NCBI GenBank assembly: GCA_050694215.1
Contig: JBOGXB010000042.1
Coordinates: 1 to 19,015, forward strand
Direction of reading: 5' to 3'
Length of the DNA stretch: 19,015 nt
Source of the DNA: JBOGXB01 sp050694215
GTDB taxonomy: Bacteria; Actinomycetota; CADDZG01; WHSQ01
Shown here: piece by piece, positions 6,826 to 13,446 of the stretch
Layout: every line of letters starts with the position of its first letter
Numbering within the stretch: the first letter of the stretch is position 1
The notes under the pieces: generated by a model
Seen by the model: the letters and a program-made list of their open reading frames with translations, nothing else
Told to the model about the DNA's origin: nothing
Databases searched by the model: none
Program-made: the position numbers and the translations under genes

Positions 6826-7976
6826 AGACCGAGCCCAAGCCTCTGCTCTTTCACCCCGAGCACGACGACCTCCGCAGAGAAGTGCGCGCCTTCGTGGAGC
6901 GGGAGTTGCTCCCGCATGCCGAGGAGTGGGAGCGCGCCGAGTCCTTCCCCAAGGAAGTCTTCGGGAGGGTGGGAGAGCTCGGCTTCTTGGGGATGAAGTT
7001 CGGCCCCGAGGTGGGCGGTTCAGGACCCGACTACCTCGCCGACGCCGTCGTGACGGAGGAACTTGCTCGCTGCGGATCGGGGGGCGTGTCTGCGTGTCTC
7101 GGCGCGCACAAGGACCTCGCGATGCTCTACGTCGCCAACTTCGGTACGGCCGATCAGCACCACAGATGGCTTCGCCCCGCGGTTGAGGGCTCCATCGTGG
7201 GAGCGCTGGCGGTCACCGAGCCGGACACCGGCTCAGACGTGGCCGCCATCAAGACCTCGGCCCGCCGCGGCGACGACGATTGGGTGGTCAACGGCTCGAA
7301 GCTGTTCATCACGAACGGGGCGTGGGCCGACTTCGTCGTGGTCGCTGCCAAGACCGATCCGGAAGCCGGCCACGAAGGCATCACCCTGTTCGTCATCGAG
7401 GCCGATGCTCCCGGCTACTCGGCTCGCAAGATCCCCATGCTCGGCTGGCGCTCGGGGCAGACAGGCGAGCTTTCGTTCGCCGACGTTCGCATCCCCGACT
7501 CGCATCGACTCGGCGAGATCGGCAGCGGCTTCAGCGCCATCATGAAGAACTTCGCATGGGAGCGACTGGTGATGGCGCTCGGAGCGGTCTCCGGCGCTCA
7601 GCGCATCTATGAGGTCGCCAAGGCGTACTCGCTCGAACGCTCCGCCTTCAACCGTCCTGTCGGCAAGTTCCAGGTCTGGCGTCACCGGTTCGCCGACATG
7701 GCGACCAAGATCGAGGCAGCCCGCGCCCTTAGCTATGGCGCTCTTCGACTGTTCACCTCCGGCGAGAGCCCGATCCAGGAGGTCGCGATGGCGAAGCTTT
7801 ATGCGTGTGACGTCGCATTTCACCTCGCGGACGAGTGCGTGCAGATCCACGGCGGCTACGGCTACGTGACCGAGTTCCCGGCCGAGCGAGCGCTTCGGGA
7901 TGCGCGCCTCGGCCCCATCGGCGGGGGCACCTCCGAGATCATGAAGGAGATCATCGGCAAGACGCTCGGCCTTTGA
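6822..7976 (+). CDS. Acyl-CoA dehydrogenase, second paralogue in operon
   Basis: This 384-aa paralogue of the upstream enzyme starts at a GTG inside the upstream stop (GTGA). A longer open frame exists upstream but overlaps the first gene entirely. Motifs include VTEPDTGSDVAAIKT (131-145), WVVNGSKLFITNGAW, GFSAIMKNFAWERL with Glu247 as the likely catalytic base, QIHGGYGYVTEFPAERALRD, and IGGGTSEIMKEIIG near the C-terminus. As in its neighbour, the medium-chain catalytic Glu position is Gly. The paired, coupled arrangement suggests the two act on the same or consecutive acyl-CoA intermediates, or form a heteromer like some actinobacterial steroid-type dehydrogenases. No thiolase, hydratase or CoA ligase is present to point to a pathway. 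Confidence 0.94.
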   Translation: MKTEPKPLLFHPEHDDLRREVRAFVERELLPHAEEWERAESFPKEVFGRVGELGFLGMKFGPEVGGSGPDYLADAVVTEELARCGSGGVSACLGAHKDLAMLYVANFGTADQHHRWLRPAVEGSIVGALAVTEPDTGSDVAAIKTSARRGDDDWVVNGSKLFITNGAWADFVVVAAKTDPEAGHEGITLFVIEADAPGYSARKIPMLGWRSGQTGELSFADVRIPDSHRLGEIGSGFSAIMKNFAWERLVMALGAVSGAQRIYEVAKAYSLERSAFNRPVGKFQVWRHRFADMATKIEAARALSYGALRLFTSGESPIQEVAMAKLYACDVAFHLADECVQIHGGYGYVTEFPAERALRDARLGPIGGGTSEIMKEIIGKTLGL

Positions 7977-7992
7977 GCGCGACCGTGTGTTC

Positions 7993-8037
7993 TGAGTGCG
8001 CCTCAAGCGAATAGTCGCGGCCATTCGCACTCAAAAC
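7993..8037 (+). repeat. Hairpin-forming repeat, left copy flanking the DUF559 gene
   Basis: The inner stem is GCGAAT (8007-8012) with ATTCGC (8023-8028) around a 10-base loop. The outer stem is TGAGT (7993-7997) with ACTCA (8029-8033). TGAGTGCG/CGCACTCA is an alternative 8-bp outer pairing. The right part, GCGGCC to TCAAAAC, recurs at 9060-9079 in the same orientation. The DUF559 stop codon (8031-8033) lies inside the repeat. It also sits between two convergent genes, so it could act as a terminator, although no T-tract follows. Confidence 0.6.
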
Positions 8038-8966
8038 GCCGGCTCGGTGGCTCCCTGCAATGTCGAATGGATGTGACCGGCAACGAGTTCCGGCTGCTGC
8101 CGCATCTGCCGTGCGGTCACGTAGATGACGCGCCATCCAAGAGCGACGAGAGAATTGAGCCGTCTCTGGTCCTTCTCCCACTGCGGTCGGTCGTGATGGA
8201 AGGCGTAGCTTTGCGCTTCCACAGCCACCTTTGCCCCTGGGTAGGCGAAGTCTGGGCGAGCAACGAACCGCCCTTCTTCATCAAAGACGCTGAACTGCGG
8301 AACAGGACTAGGAAGCCCGGATCTCTTGATCAGTCGGCCTAGGAGATCTTCGAGAGTGCTTGCGGTGGGGGCTTCGTCGGGGTCTCGTTCGGCGAGAAGC
8401 CTTCTGATGACCGAGATCCCGTTGCGGCCACTACGCCCCATTCGGTCGAGGTGGTCGTTCAGCAAGCCGACATGGGTCAGCTTCAATCGCACCGCGCAGT
8501 CAAGGGCGACTTCCAATCTGAATGGAGGCAGCACTGCGGCGAGATGAAAGATCGTGGTCGTGGGATCGCTCACAGGGATCGAGTCGCGATGCAGAACCCG
8601 TTGAGGTGGAGCGGGCAACCGGTGGACGATCACACTCCCTGAGCGCAGGCACCTGTCGACGGCAATCTCGATGAATCCGGATTCCACTCCGGCGAGGCTC
8701 CACAGATCACCGGCGGCTCGATGAGAGGCAACTGCAGTCGGGCCACCCCACAGGCACGCCGCCATCAGCTCACCCCTGCTCGTGCGGGGCGCCCCGCCGA
8801 TCAGATAGACGCCCGGCTGGATCTCCTTCCACCGCCCCGATCTGAGTCTCCAGTTAATCTGCCCGGGAGTAACTCCGGCCACGAGGGCCTGCGCTCTGGC
8901 GATGACTCCGTGTTGGCGACCGGCTAAATCCTCACAGGACCTGTCCGGCGACTGGGGACGGAACAT
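8031..8966 (-). CDS. AbiEi-type antitoxin-domain / DUF559 (Vsr-like PD-(D/E)xK) protein, solo
   Basis: This 311-aa protein has an N-terminal winged-helix of the AbiEi antitoxin type (QHGVIARAQALVAGVT, then INWRLRSGRWKEIQPGVYLIGG). A middle region carries AVASHRAAGDLW. The C-terminal DUF559 domain is related to Vsr-like nucleases: Glu206, Asp239 in ARPDFAYP, Glu250-x-Gln252 in VAVEAQSYAFH, and DQRRLNSLVALGWRVIYVT. The final catalytic Lys of PD-(D/E)xK folds is Gln here, so nuclease activity is uncertain. Such genes are common and usually solitary in actinobacteria. No partner toxin (AbiEii) is adjacent. It is isolated from its neighbours and flanked by a hairpin repeat on both sides, which hints at a mobile or defence role. 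The ATG at 8966 has only a weak GGAAG upstream. Confidence 0.85.
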   Translation of the reverse strand: MFRPQSPDRSCEDLAGRQHGVIARAQALVAGVTPGQINWRLRSGRWKEIQPGVYLIGGAPRTSRGELMAACLWGGPTAVASHRAAGDLWSLAGVESGFIEIAVDRCLRSGSVIVHRLPAPPQRVLHRDSIPVSDPTTTIFHLAAVLPPFRLEVALDCAVRLKLTHVGLLNDHLDRMGRSGRNGISVIRRLLAERDPDEAPTASTLEDLLGRLIKRSGLPSPVPQFSVFDEEGRFVARPDFAYPGAKVAVEAQSYAFHHDRPQWEKDQRRLNSLVALGWRVIYVTARQMRQQPELVAGHIHSTLQGATEPAF

Positions 8967-9037
8967 GCTTCCAAGCCAAAGGCTGTTCGTCGCAAAAGGC
9001 TGTGGCGCGGATCACACTTCGTGCCGGACTCTTCTCT

Positions 9038-9079
9038 GTGCAAACGAGCGCGGTTATTTGCGGCACTCGCACTCAAAAC
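9038..9079 (+). repeat. Hairpin-forming repeat, right copy flanking the DUF559 gene
   Basis: TCGCACTCAAAAC (9067-9079) is identical to 8025-8037. Including the preceding GCGGC-A-C, the two copies align over about 20 bases with one substitution and one indel. An inner stem, CGAG (9045-9048) with CTCG (9066-9069), and an outer stem, GTG with CAC (9038-9040, 9070-9072), occupy the same relative positions as in the left copy. It lies about 100 bases upstream of the DUF559 start. Confidence 0.55.
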
Positions 9080-9085
9080 CGGGGG

Positions 9086-9721
9086 TTAGGTGGTGGTGAC
9101 TCGGATCAGCGACGCGAGCTCCCGCCCGATCGAGCTCACGCCTTCCTCTGTCTCCACCGAGATCGGCCCCTCGAGTGGGGCGACGTCCTTCACCCTCAGC
9201 TCGATACCAGGCCTCACCCCCATCTGGTCCATGTAGGGGAGCACCTCCTCCTTGATCTCGGATATCTGGGCCACCGTGCCGCGCCCCCCGACCTCGACCT
9301 CGGTGAGCCGTCTCAGCTCACGCAGGTCCACCGGACAGATCGGATGTCCGTGCGGGCAATAGTCCGGGTAGTCGAGCGCCTTTGCCAGCGCTTCCTCGAC
9401 TCGAGCCGAGATAGCGTGCTCGATCTTGTGGGCCTCGCCGTGGACCTCATGCCAGGCCATACCGAGCTTCTCCACCAGCAGACACTCCACCAACCGATGG
9501 CGCCTCAGCATGGTGTGGGCCAGGCGGCGGCCCTCGGGAGTTAGCAGGATCGCACCGCCCTGCTCCCTCGTCAGGTACCCCTCGCCGGCGAGGCGCTTGA
9601 GCATCTCGGAGGCCGACGGCAGGGACACCTCGAGAATGCGGGCCAGGACAGTGGCGGTGATGCGCTCTCCGTCCTCCTCCAGGCGCTTGATCTCCTCGAG
9701 GTAATCCTCGACACCTCTCAT
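9086..9721 (-). CDS. DtxR/MntR-family metal-dependent transcriptional repressor with C-terminal FeoA/SH3-like domain
   Basis: This 211-aa regulator has a winged helix (residues 1-63), a dimerisation and metal-binding domain (about 64-140), and a C-terminal SH3-like domain (about 145-205). Aligning by eye with DtxR, His75, Glu79 and His94 match one metal site (DtxR His79, Glu83, His98). Glu101 and His102 match the other (Glu105, His106), but the Cys102 position is His98. The N-terminal EDYLEEI places Asp6 where MntR has its Asp ligand and DtxR has Met. The ligand set is therefore mixed, and Fe versus Mn cannot be assigned. CPHGHPIC adds two nearby Cys. The gene is alone and divergent from the M23 peptidase. 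The ATG at 9721 has no Shine-Dalgarno but a TAAGAT six bases upstream, so it may be leaderless. Confidence 0.93.
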   Translation of the reverse strand: MRGVEDYLEEIKRLEEDGERITATVLARILEVSLPSASEMLKRLAGEGYLTREQGGAILLTPEGRRLAHTMLRRHRLVECLLVEKLGMAWHEVHGEAHKIEHAISARVEEALAKALDYPDYCPHGHPICPVDLRELRRLTEVEVGGRGTVAQISEIKEEVLPYMDQMGVRPGIELRVKDVAPLEGPISVETEEGVSSIGRELASLIRVTTT

Positions 9722-9727
9722 AGATTG

Positions 9728-9733
9728 ATCTTA
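9728..9733 (-). promoter_or_regulatory. Candidate -10 element for a leaderless DtxR-family transcript
   Basis: TAAGAT on the minus strand lies six bases before the ATG at 9721. No IdeR-box-like palindrome was found in this gap. Confidence 0.4.
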
Positions 9734-9975
9734 GGGCGCGATATAGGTGTAGCTCGGCTCGCTTGGGGGTAGCACGGCAGGGTCGAGCAGAGCAAGGTCC
9801 ACCCTGGGCGGACGGGGGCCGAGGAATCGGGAGGGATGGCATGGGTGGAGATCGAAGCGGTTCCCGGTCCTAGCCCGGACGGACTAGTTGTGTTAGCGTC
9901 GCCCGCCGTGTCGCGGGAACTCAAGCGACCGGCGCCCGCCGGGGGGCGAAGCAACCAATCTTCGGGCGTTCGGTC
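9734..9975. other. Divergent intergenic region upstream of the M23 peptidase; no defined element
   Basis: These roughly 240 GC-rich bases contain short inverted repeats such as CCGGC-GCCC-GCCGG and a TAGCGT (9894-9899) that could be a -10 for the peptidase gene, leaving a leader of about 70 bases. I compared it mentally with the c-di-AMP (ydaO) riboswitch often found before actinobacterial cell-wall hydrolases. Its conserved segments are absent. No gene is seen here. Confidence 0.4.
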
Positions 9976-11010
9976 GTGACCACAGCGATCCGCACGGGGG
10001 CCGTCGCAGTCCTGCTCGCCGCCGCCACCATTCCCCTCGTGGCGGGGCAAGCGGTAGGTGACGAGACCCTCAAGGATCTCCAGGCTCGGATGGATGCGAT
10101 CCAGGCCGAGCTTGACGCGACCACCACGCAGATCGAGGAGCTGCGGGACGAGAAGGACCGCGTGACTCAGCGCATCGGCGGCATCGAGGTGCGAGTCAAG
10201 GCCCTGGACGCTCGTCGAGCAAAGCTCCTAGAAAGGGTCATCGAGCGAGCTGACGAGCTCTATCGCTCGGGTGGATTCGGCATGGTGGAGGCCCTCTTCT
10301 CCTCGGAGAACTTCGCCGATCTGACCTCTCGGGCGGAGATGCTGTCCGAGATATCGCTGGACCAGTCCAGCGTCTTCGTGGACCTGTCGCGTACCGAGGC
10401 GGAGCTCGGAGCTCTCAACGAGGAGCTGTCGAAGGAGCGCGTCGCTCTGGGCGAGAACGCCGAACGACTCTCCGAGGAGAACCAGAACCTGCAATCCAAA
10501 TTCGACTCGGTCGCCGCGGAGTACGAACGGTTGAAGAAGGCAATCATGGCCCGCCCCCCCGATCCCGCCCCCGCCGGACCCGCAACCGCCGCACCGTCGG
10601 CTCCCATCCAGGTGGGTTCGACCAATGGGATGGCGTGCCCCGTCGCCGGCGCGGTCTCGTTCGTCGACAGCTGGGGAGCGCCGCGCGACGGCCACACCCA
10701 TCAGGGCGTGGACATGATGGCGGCCTCTGGGGCGCCCGTCGTCGCGATCGTCTCGGGGGCGATCACGCTGGCGGACTATGGCGATTCCGCCGGTTACTGG
10801 CAGATCCTCTCCGGCAGCGACGGCAATCAGTACTGGTACATGCACAATCAGCAGAACATCGTGACGGGTGGGGCCGTGTCGGCCGGCCAGCAGATCGCTA
10901 CAGTCGGTGACACAGGGAACGCGGCTGGAACCCCACATCTGCACTTCGAGTATCACCCCGGCGGGGGAGCCGCGGTCAACCCCACTCCGCTTGTCGCGTC
11001 CATCTGTTAG
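9976..11010 (+). CDS. Secreted coiled-coil M23 family metallopeptidase (cell-wall hydrolase)
   Basis: This 344-aa protein has a signal peptide (about residues 1-28), two coiled-coil stretches (about 30-95 and 130-190) in the EnvC/FtsX-partner style, and a Pro/Ala-rich linker (192-212). The C-terminal LytM/M23 domain carries its zinc ligands and catalytic His: His242-x3-Asp246 (HQGVD), His290 in YWYMH, and His321-Leu-His323 (HLHFE). The active site is complete, so it should cut peptidoglycan cross-bridge peptides outside the membrane. Cys221 at the domain entry and Cys344, the final residue, could form a disulfide. The GTG at 9976 is the first start giving a signal peptide, with only a weak ribosome site. 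A BKACE gene follows after 48 bases and is functionally unrelated. Confidence 0.92.
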   Translation: MTTAIRTGAVAVLLAAATIPLVAGQAVGDETLKDLQARMDAIQAELDATTTQIEELRDEKDRVTQRIGGIEVRVKALDARRAKLLERVIERADELYRSGGFGMVEALFSSENFADLTSRAEMLSEISLDQSSVFVDLSRTEAELGALNEELSKERVALGENAERLSEENQNLQSKFDSVAAEYERLKKAIMARPPDPAPAGPATAAPSAPIQVGSTNGMACPVAGAVSFVDSWGAPRDGHTHQGVDMMAASGAPVVAIVSGAITLADYGDSAGYWQILSGSDGNQYWYMHNQQNIVTGGAVSAGQQIATVGDTGNAAGTPHLHFEYHPGGGAAVNPTPLVASIC

Positions 11011-11058
11011 ACCCTCTAGTCGGCCGGTGATAGCGCGCCGCCGCCGAGAGGACTAGAG

Positions 11059-11871
11059 ATGCAGCCCCTTATCATCACGGTCGCTGCGATCGGTGCCGAG
11101 CTATCGCGCGAGCAGCAACCGAACCTTCCCATCAGCGCGGATGAGATCGGTCGAGATGCGGAGGAATGCGCGGAGGCCGGGGGCTCCATCTACCACCTTC
11201 ACGTGCGTGATTCAGAGGGTAAGCCGACAATGGACGTCGACACGTACCATGCCGCACAAGAGTCGATCGCGTCACGAACCGATCTGATCGTGCAGTTCTC
11301 GAGTGGGGGCGCGATTACCGATACCGAAGCCGCGCGCATAGCGCCTCTGGAGCTGCGTCCGGAGATGGCGACTCTCACCACCGGGACGGTCAATTTCGGC
11401 GATGGAGTATTCAGTAATCCTCTCCCCCTCGTTGCGCGCTTCTACGAGCGCATGCGTTCACTGGCCATCGTGCCTGAGTTCGAGATCTTCGAACCGGGGA
11501 TGATCAATAACGCTGAGCACATCTATCGGGGTCATGGGGGAGATCATCACCGTCACTACGACTTCGTGCTGGGAGTACCCGGTGCGATGCCTGCGTGGGA
11601 CGATTCGCTGAACTTTCTCTCGTCTCACCTGCCCGAGGACGCGACATGGAGCGCCACGGGCATCGGGCGAAATCACGTCCCGATCGCGCTCTCGGCGATC
11701 GAGGCGGGAGGCCACGTCCGCACCGGTTTCGAGGACGTTCGCTACTTCGAGCCGGGCTCGCTCGCCGCGTCCAATGCGCAGCTGATCGCGAGGGTCGCGG
11801 CCTTGGCTCGAGAACGGGGCCGGGATGTGGCCACTCCAGAGCAGGCTCGCGAGATCCTGGGGCTCTTGTGA
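11059..11871 (+). CDS. BKACE family (DUF849, 3-keto-5-aminohexanoate cleavage-like) enzyme
   Basis: This 270-aa TIM-barrel enzyme belongs to the family that condenses a beta-keto acid with acetyl-CoA and splits it to acetoacetate and a new acyl-CoA. Zinc ligands are His46 and His48 (YHLHVRD) and Glu225 in GGHVRTGFED. Glu14 in AAIGAEL sits where the family has its conserved Glu. The TTGTVNFGD and FEIFEPGMI segments are typical. Residues that set substrate choice differ between BKACE subgroups and I cannot assign the substrate. No lysine-fermentation or carnitine genes are adjacent. The ATG has GAGAGG seven bases upstream. It could be co-transcribed with the M23 gene or have its own promoter. 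Confidence 0.93.
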   Translation: MQPLIITVAAIGAELSREQQPNLPISADEIGRDAEECAEAGGSIYHLHVRDSEGKPTMDVDTYHAAQESIASRTDLIVQFSSGGAITDTEAARIAPLELRPEMATLTTGTVNFGDGVFSNPLPLVARFYERMRSLAIVPEFEIFEPGMINNAEHIYRGHGGDHHRHYDFVLGVPGAMPAWDDSLNFLSSHLPEDATWSATGIGRNHVPIALSAIEAGGHVRTGFEDVRYFEPGSLAASNAQLIARVAALARERGRDVATPEQAREILGLL

Positions 11872-11906
11872 GCCGGGGGCCGCTCCTCTACGCGCCGGAA
11901 GGGTGC

Positions 11907-11934
11907 TTGAGATGGGACGTCGAACGGATACTCT
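11907..11934 (+). promoter_or_regulatory. Candidate promoter of the RsiG-like gene (leaderless)
   Basis: TTGAGA (11907-11912) and TACTCT (11929-11934) are 16 bases apart. The ATG at 11942 follows seven bases after the -10, with no Shine-Dalgarno, so the transcript would start at the initiation codon. Confidence 0.5.
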
Positions 11935-11941
11935 CTAGGCA

Positions 11942-12484
11942 ATGACCGAGGTAAAACGACGCCTGCTCGACCGCATCTCGGACCCCTCCTATCTGGTGGA
12001 CCTACCGAAGAGACCGGTTTCCGACCTGCACGAGATGCGGAACGAGTGCAGCGAGGCGGAAAACGAGGTCTCCTTCGAGCGGCGGCTGTGCCATGCCCGC
12101 ATAGACATCCTCACCGCGGAGCTGGATCGCCGCACCGGCAAACAGGAGGGAGATCTGCTATCGAGGTTGCCCGAAATCCTGGGCAAGGACGCCTCCACGG
12201 AGGTCGAGGGCCCTCTCCCCTCCCGCGCCCCGGACTTCTCCATCCCGCGTAACACCGACGTCCCTCGTCGCAGGGTGGAGGAGATCGTCGGGGAGCAAAC
12301 GCTCGCCCGGCTCTCGCAAGTACCGACGGGCGAGATCAAGGGGATCATCGAATCGCTGGCCGAGCACGAGAAGACGCTCAGCGAGCGACGCAGGCGGATC
12401 CACGACATCCTGGACGAGATCCAGGCCGAGATCGTCAGGAGATACACGGAGGGCGGAGCCGACCCCAGTGAGGTCCTGAGCTAG
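11942..12484 (+). CDS. rsiG: RsiG-like c-di-GMP-binding anti-sigma factor (WhiG-type partner expected)
   Basis: This 180-aa, charged, mostly helical protein has two copies of the pattern that defines c-di-GMP binding in Streptomyces RsiG, E(x)3S(x)2R(x)3Q(x)3D, but with His in place of Gln in both. Copy 1 is Glu40, Ser44, Arg47, His51, Asp55. Copy 2 is Glu143, Ser147, Arg150, His154, Asp158. Each copy lies on a long helix, and a Pro-rich connector (about 88-110) lies between. In RsiG the two helices form a coiled coil that holds a c-di-GMP dimer and binds sigma WhiG. The same architecture is expected here. Homologues are often annotated as aerial mycelium formation protein. No sigma factor is in the window. 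The gene appears monocistronic with its own promoter. Confidence 0.85.
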   Translation: MTEVKRRLLDRISDPSYLVDLPKRPVSDLHEMRNECSEAENEVSFERRLCHARIDILTAELDRRTGKQEGDLLSRLPEILGKDASTEVEGPLPSRAPDFSIPRNTDVPRRRVEEIVGEQTLARLSQVPTGEIKGIIESLAEHEKTLSERRRRIHDILDEIQAEIVRRYTEGGADPSEVLS

Positions 12485-12529
12485 CTCCCTGCAGGTTTCG
12501 GCTCGGTTCCCAGCCTTGACGGGGGCAGC

Positions 12530-13375
12530 TTAAGAGTCCGACGAGTCGCTATCGTCGTCATCACCGTCCCCGTGGTGAGAATCGTGATCGTGCCCCTTCC
12601 TGGCCTTGGGCTCATCCACGTCGATGACTTTCGAGTGCTTTTTGGCATGGGCTTTCGCCTTCGCGGCTTTCGTGTGAACGCGCGCCGCGCCGTCGCCATC
12701 CCTCGAGCCATCCCTGGAGTCGTTACTGGACCCACCTCCGGCACGCGACCTGTCGCTATCCCTGGAGTCTTTATTGGATCCGGCACCCGACGTGTCGCTA
12801 TCGTCGTCGTCATCCTCGTCGTCGCCGTGGTCGGAGATATCGTCATCGTCCTTTCGCGCCGCGACGCGATCGGTGCCATTTTCGTCCTTGGGCTCATCCT
12901 GCTTTTCGTCGCCGGAGCGAGGGGAGCGTTCGCCGGGCCCCGACACGGGGTTGCGTCCCCCGAGGTCGATGTCCGGAAGGAGGCCCGCCACTTGGTCCGG
13001 GTCGGCAGCGGTTGAGATGCTGGACCCCGGACCGGCGCTATCGGTGAGTGAGTCCGCTGTCGCCGTGGACGTGCTCGCGTCGACGGCAGATCCAACGATG
13101 TCGAGAAGTGACGTGTTGCTCGTCGGCGAGGTCCTTTCGTTCTCCTCAGAAGGCTCGTCGGTGGATGGGAACGTGATCGCCGCCGGAGGGCCCTTCGTCG
13201 CGTTGCTCGGGCTCGCCACCGTGGCGTCATTCGAGAGATCCCCCAGCCCGACCTTGGCTGCGATGACCGAGAACACGACCAGCGTCCCCGCGGAGAGGAT
13301 CGCCAAGCAGATCCCGATCGCGGAGGCCAGCCCCCCGCTCGTCAAGATGGTCCTTCGGATCCCCATGCCCCTCAC
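12530..13375 (-). CDS. Membrane-anchored or secreted protein with low-complexity Asp/Ser/His/Lys-rich C-terminus, unknown function
   Basis: This protein of about 281 aa has an N-terminal basic patch (GIRRT) and one hydrophobic segment (about residues 11-41), a signal anchor or signal peptide. A long disordered-looking exterior part follows: Ser/Thr/Ala-rich (about 45-140), then an Asp-rich stretch with runs such as KDDDD and DDEDDDDDSD. Next comes a repeated Ser-Asn-x-Asp-Ser-Arg-Asp segment, an Ala/Lys/His block (KAAKAKAHAKKHSK) and a terminal HDHDSHHGDGDDDD region. The tail could bind divalent metal ions, but no known domain is recognised. I placed the start at the GTG at 13375, shortly after a TATAAA box. 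The ATG at 13366 is the alternative. It is divergent from the XRE regulator and shares an operator-rich gap with it. Confidence 0.65.
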   Translation of the reverse strand: MRGMGIRRTILTSGGLASAIGICLAILSAGTLVVFSVIAAKVGLGDLSNDATVASPSNATKGPPAAITFPSTDEPSEENERTSPTSNTSLLDIVGSAVDASTSTATADSLTDSAGPGSSISTAADPDQVAGLLPDIDLGGRNPVSGPGERSPRSGDEKQDEPKDENGTDRVAARKDDDDISDHGDDEDDDDDSDTSGAGSNKDSRDSDRSRAGGGSSNDSRDGSRDGDGAARVHTKAAKAKAHAKKHSKVIDVDEPKARKGHDHDSHHGDGDDDDSDSSDS

Positions 13376-13380
13376 AGTGT

Positions 13381-13386
13381 TTTATA
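13381..13386 (-). promoter_or_regulatory. Candidate -10 box of the acidic membrane protein gene
   Basis: TATAAA on the minus strand is five bases before the GTG at 13375. The -35 region, 17 bases upstream, overlaps one CTCTACGTA repeat, a position where a bound regulator could block or help polymerase. A second TATAAAT lies at 13413-13419. Confidence 0.45.
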
Positions 13387-13396
13387 CCCCTCCACG

Positions 13397-13446
13397 GCTG
13401 ATTGCTCTACGTATTTATACGGCTACTCTACGTAGTGTAGCTGATT
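13397..13446. promoter_or_regulatory. Operator-like cluster of palindromes and repeats
   Basis: Within 50 bases lie the palindrome CGTATTTATACG (13410-13421) and the near-palindrome GCTACTCTACGTAGTGTAGC (13422-13441, only one central-flank T:T pair broken). There is also a direct repeat CTCTACGTA at 13405-13413 and 13426-13434, 21 bases or two helical turns apart, and GCTGATT at both ends (13397-13403, 13440-13446). This AT-rich island overlaps the predicted promoter of the acidic protein gene. The divergent XRE regulator is the obvious candidate to bind it. Confidence 0.55.

Noticed and set aside
8031..8966. Complete AbiE-type toxin-antitoxin system
   Set aside because: Only the AbiEi-like winged-helix protein is present. 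Neighbours are an acyl-CoA dehydrogenase and a DtxR-family regulator, with no AbiEii nucleotidyltransferase.
9880..9975. c-di-AMP (ydaO-type) riboswitch before the M23 peptidase
   Set aside because: The position is right for such a switch, but the conserved internal segments are not present in this leader.
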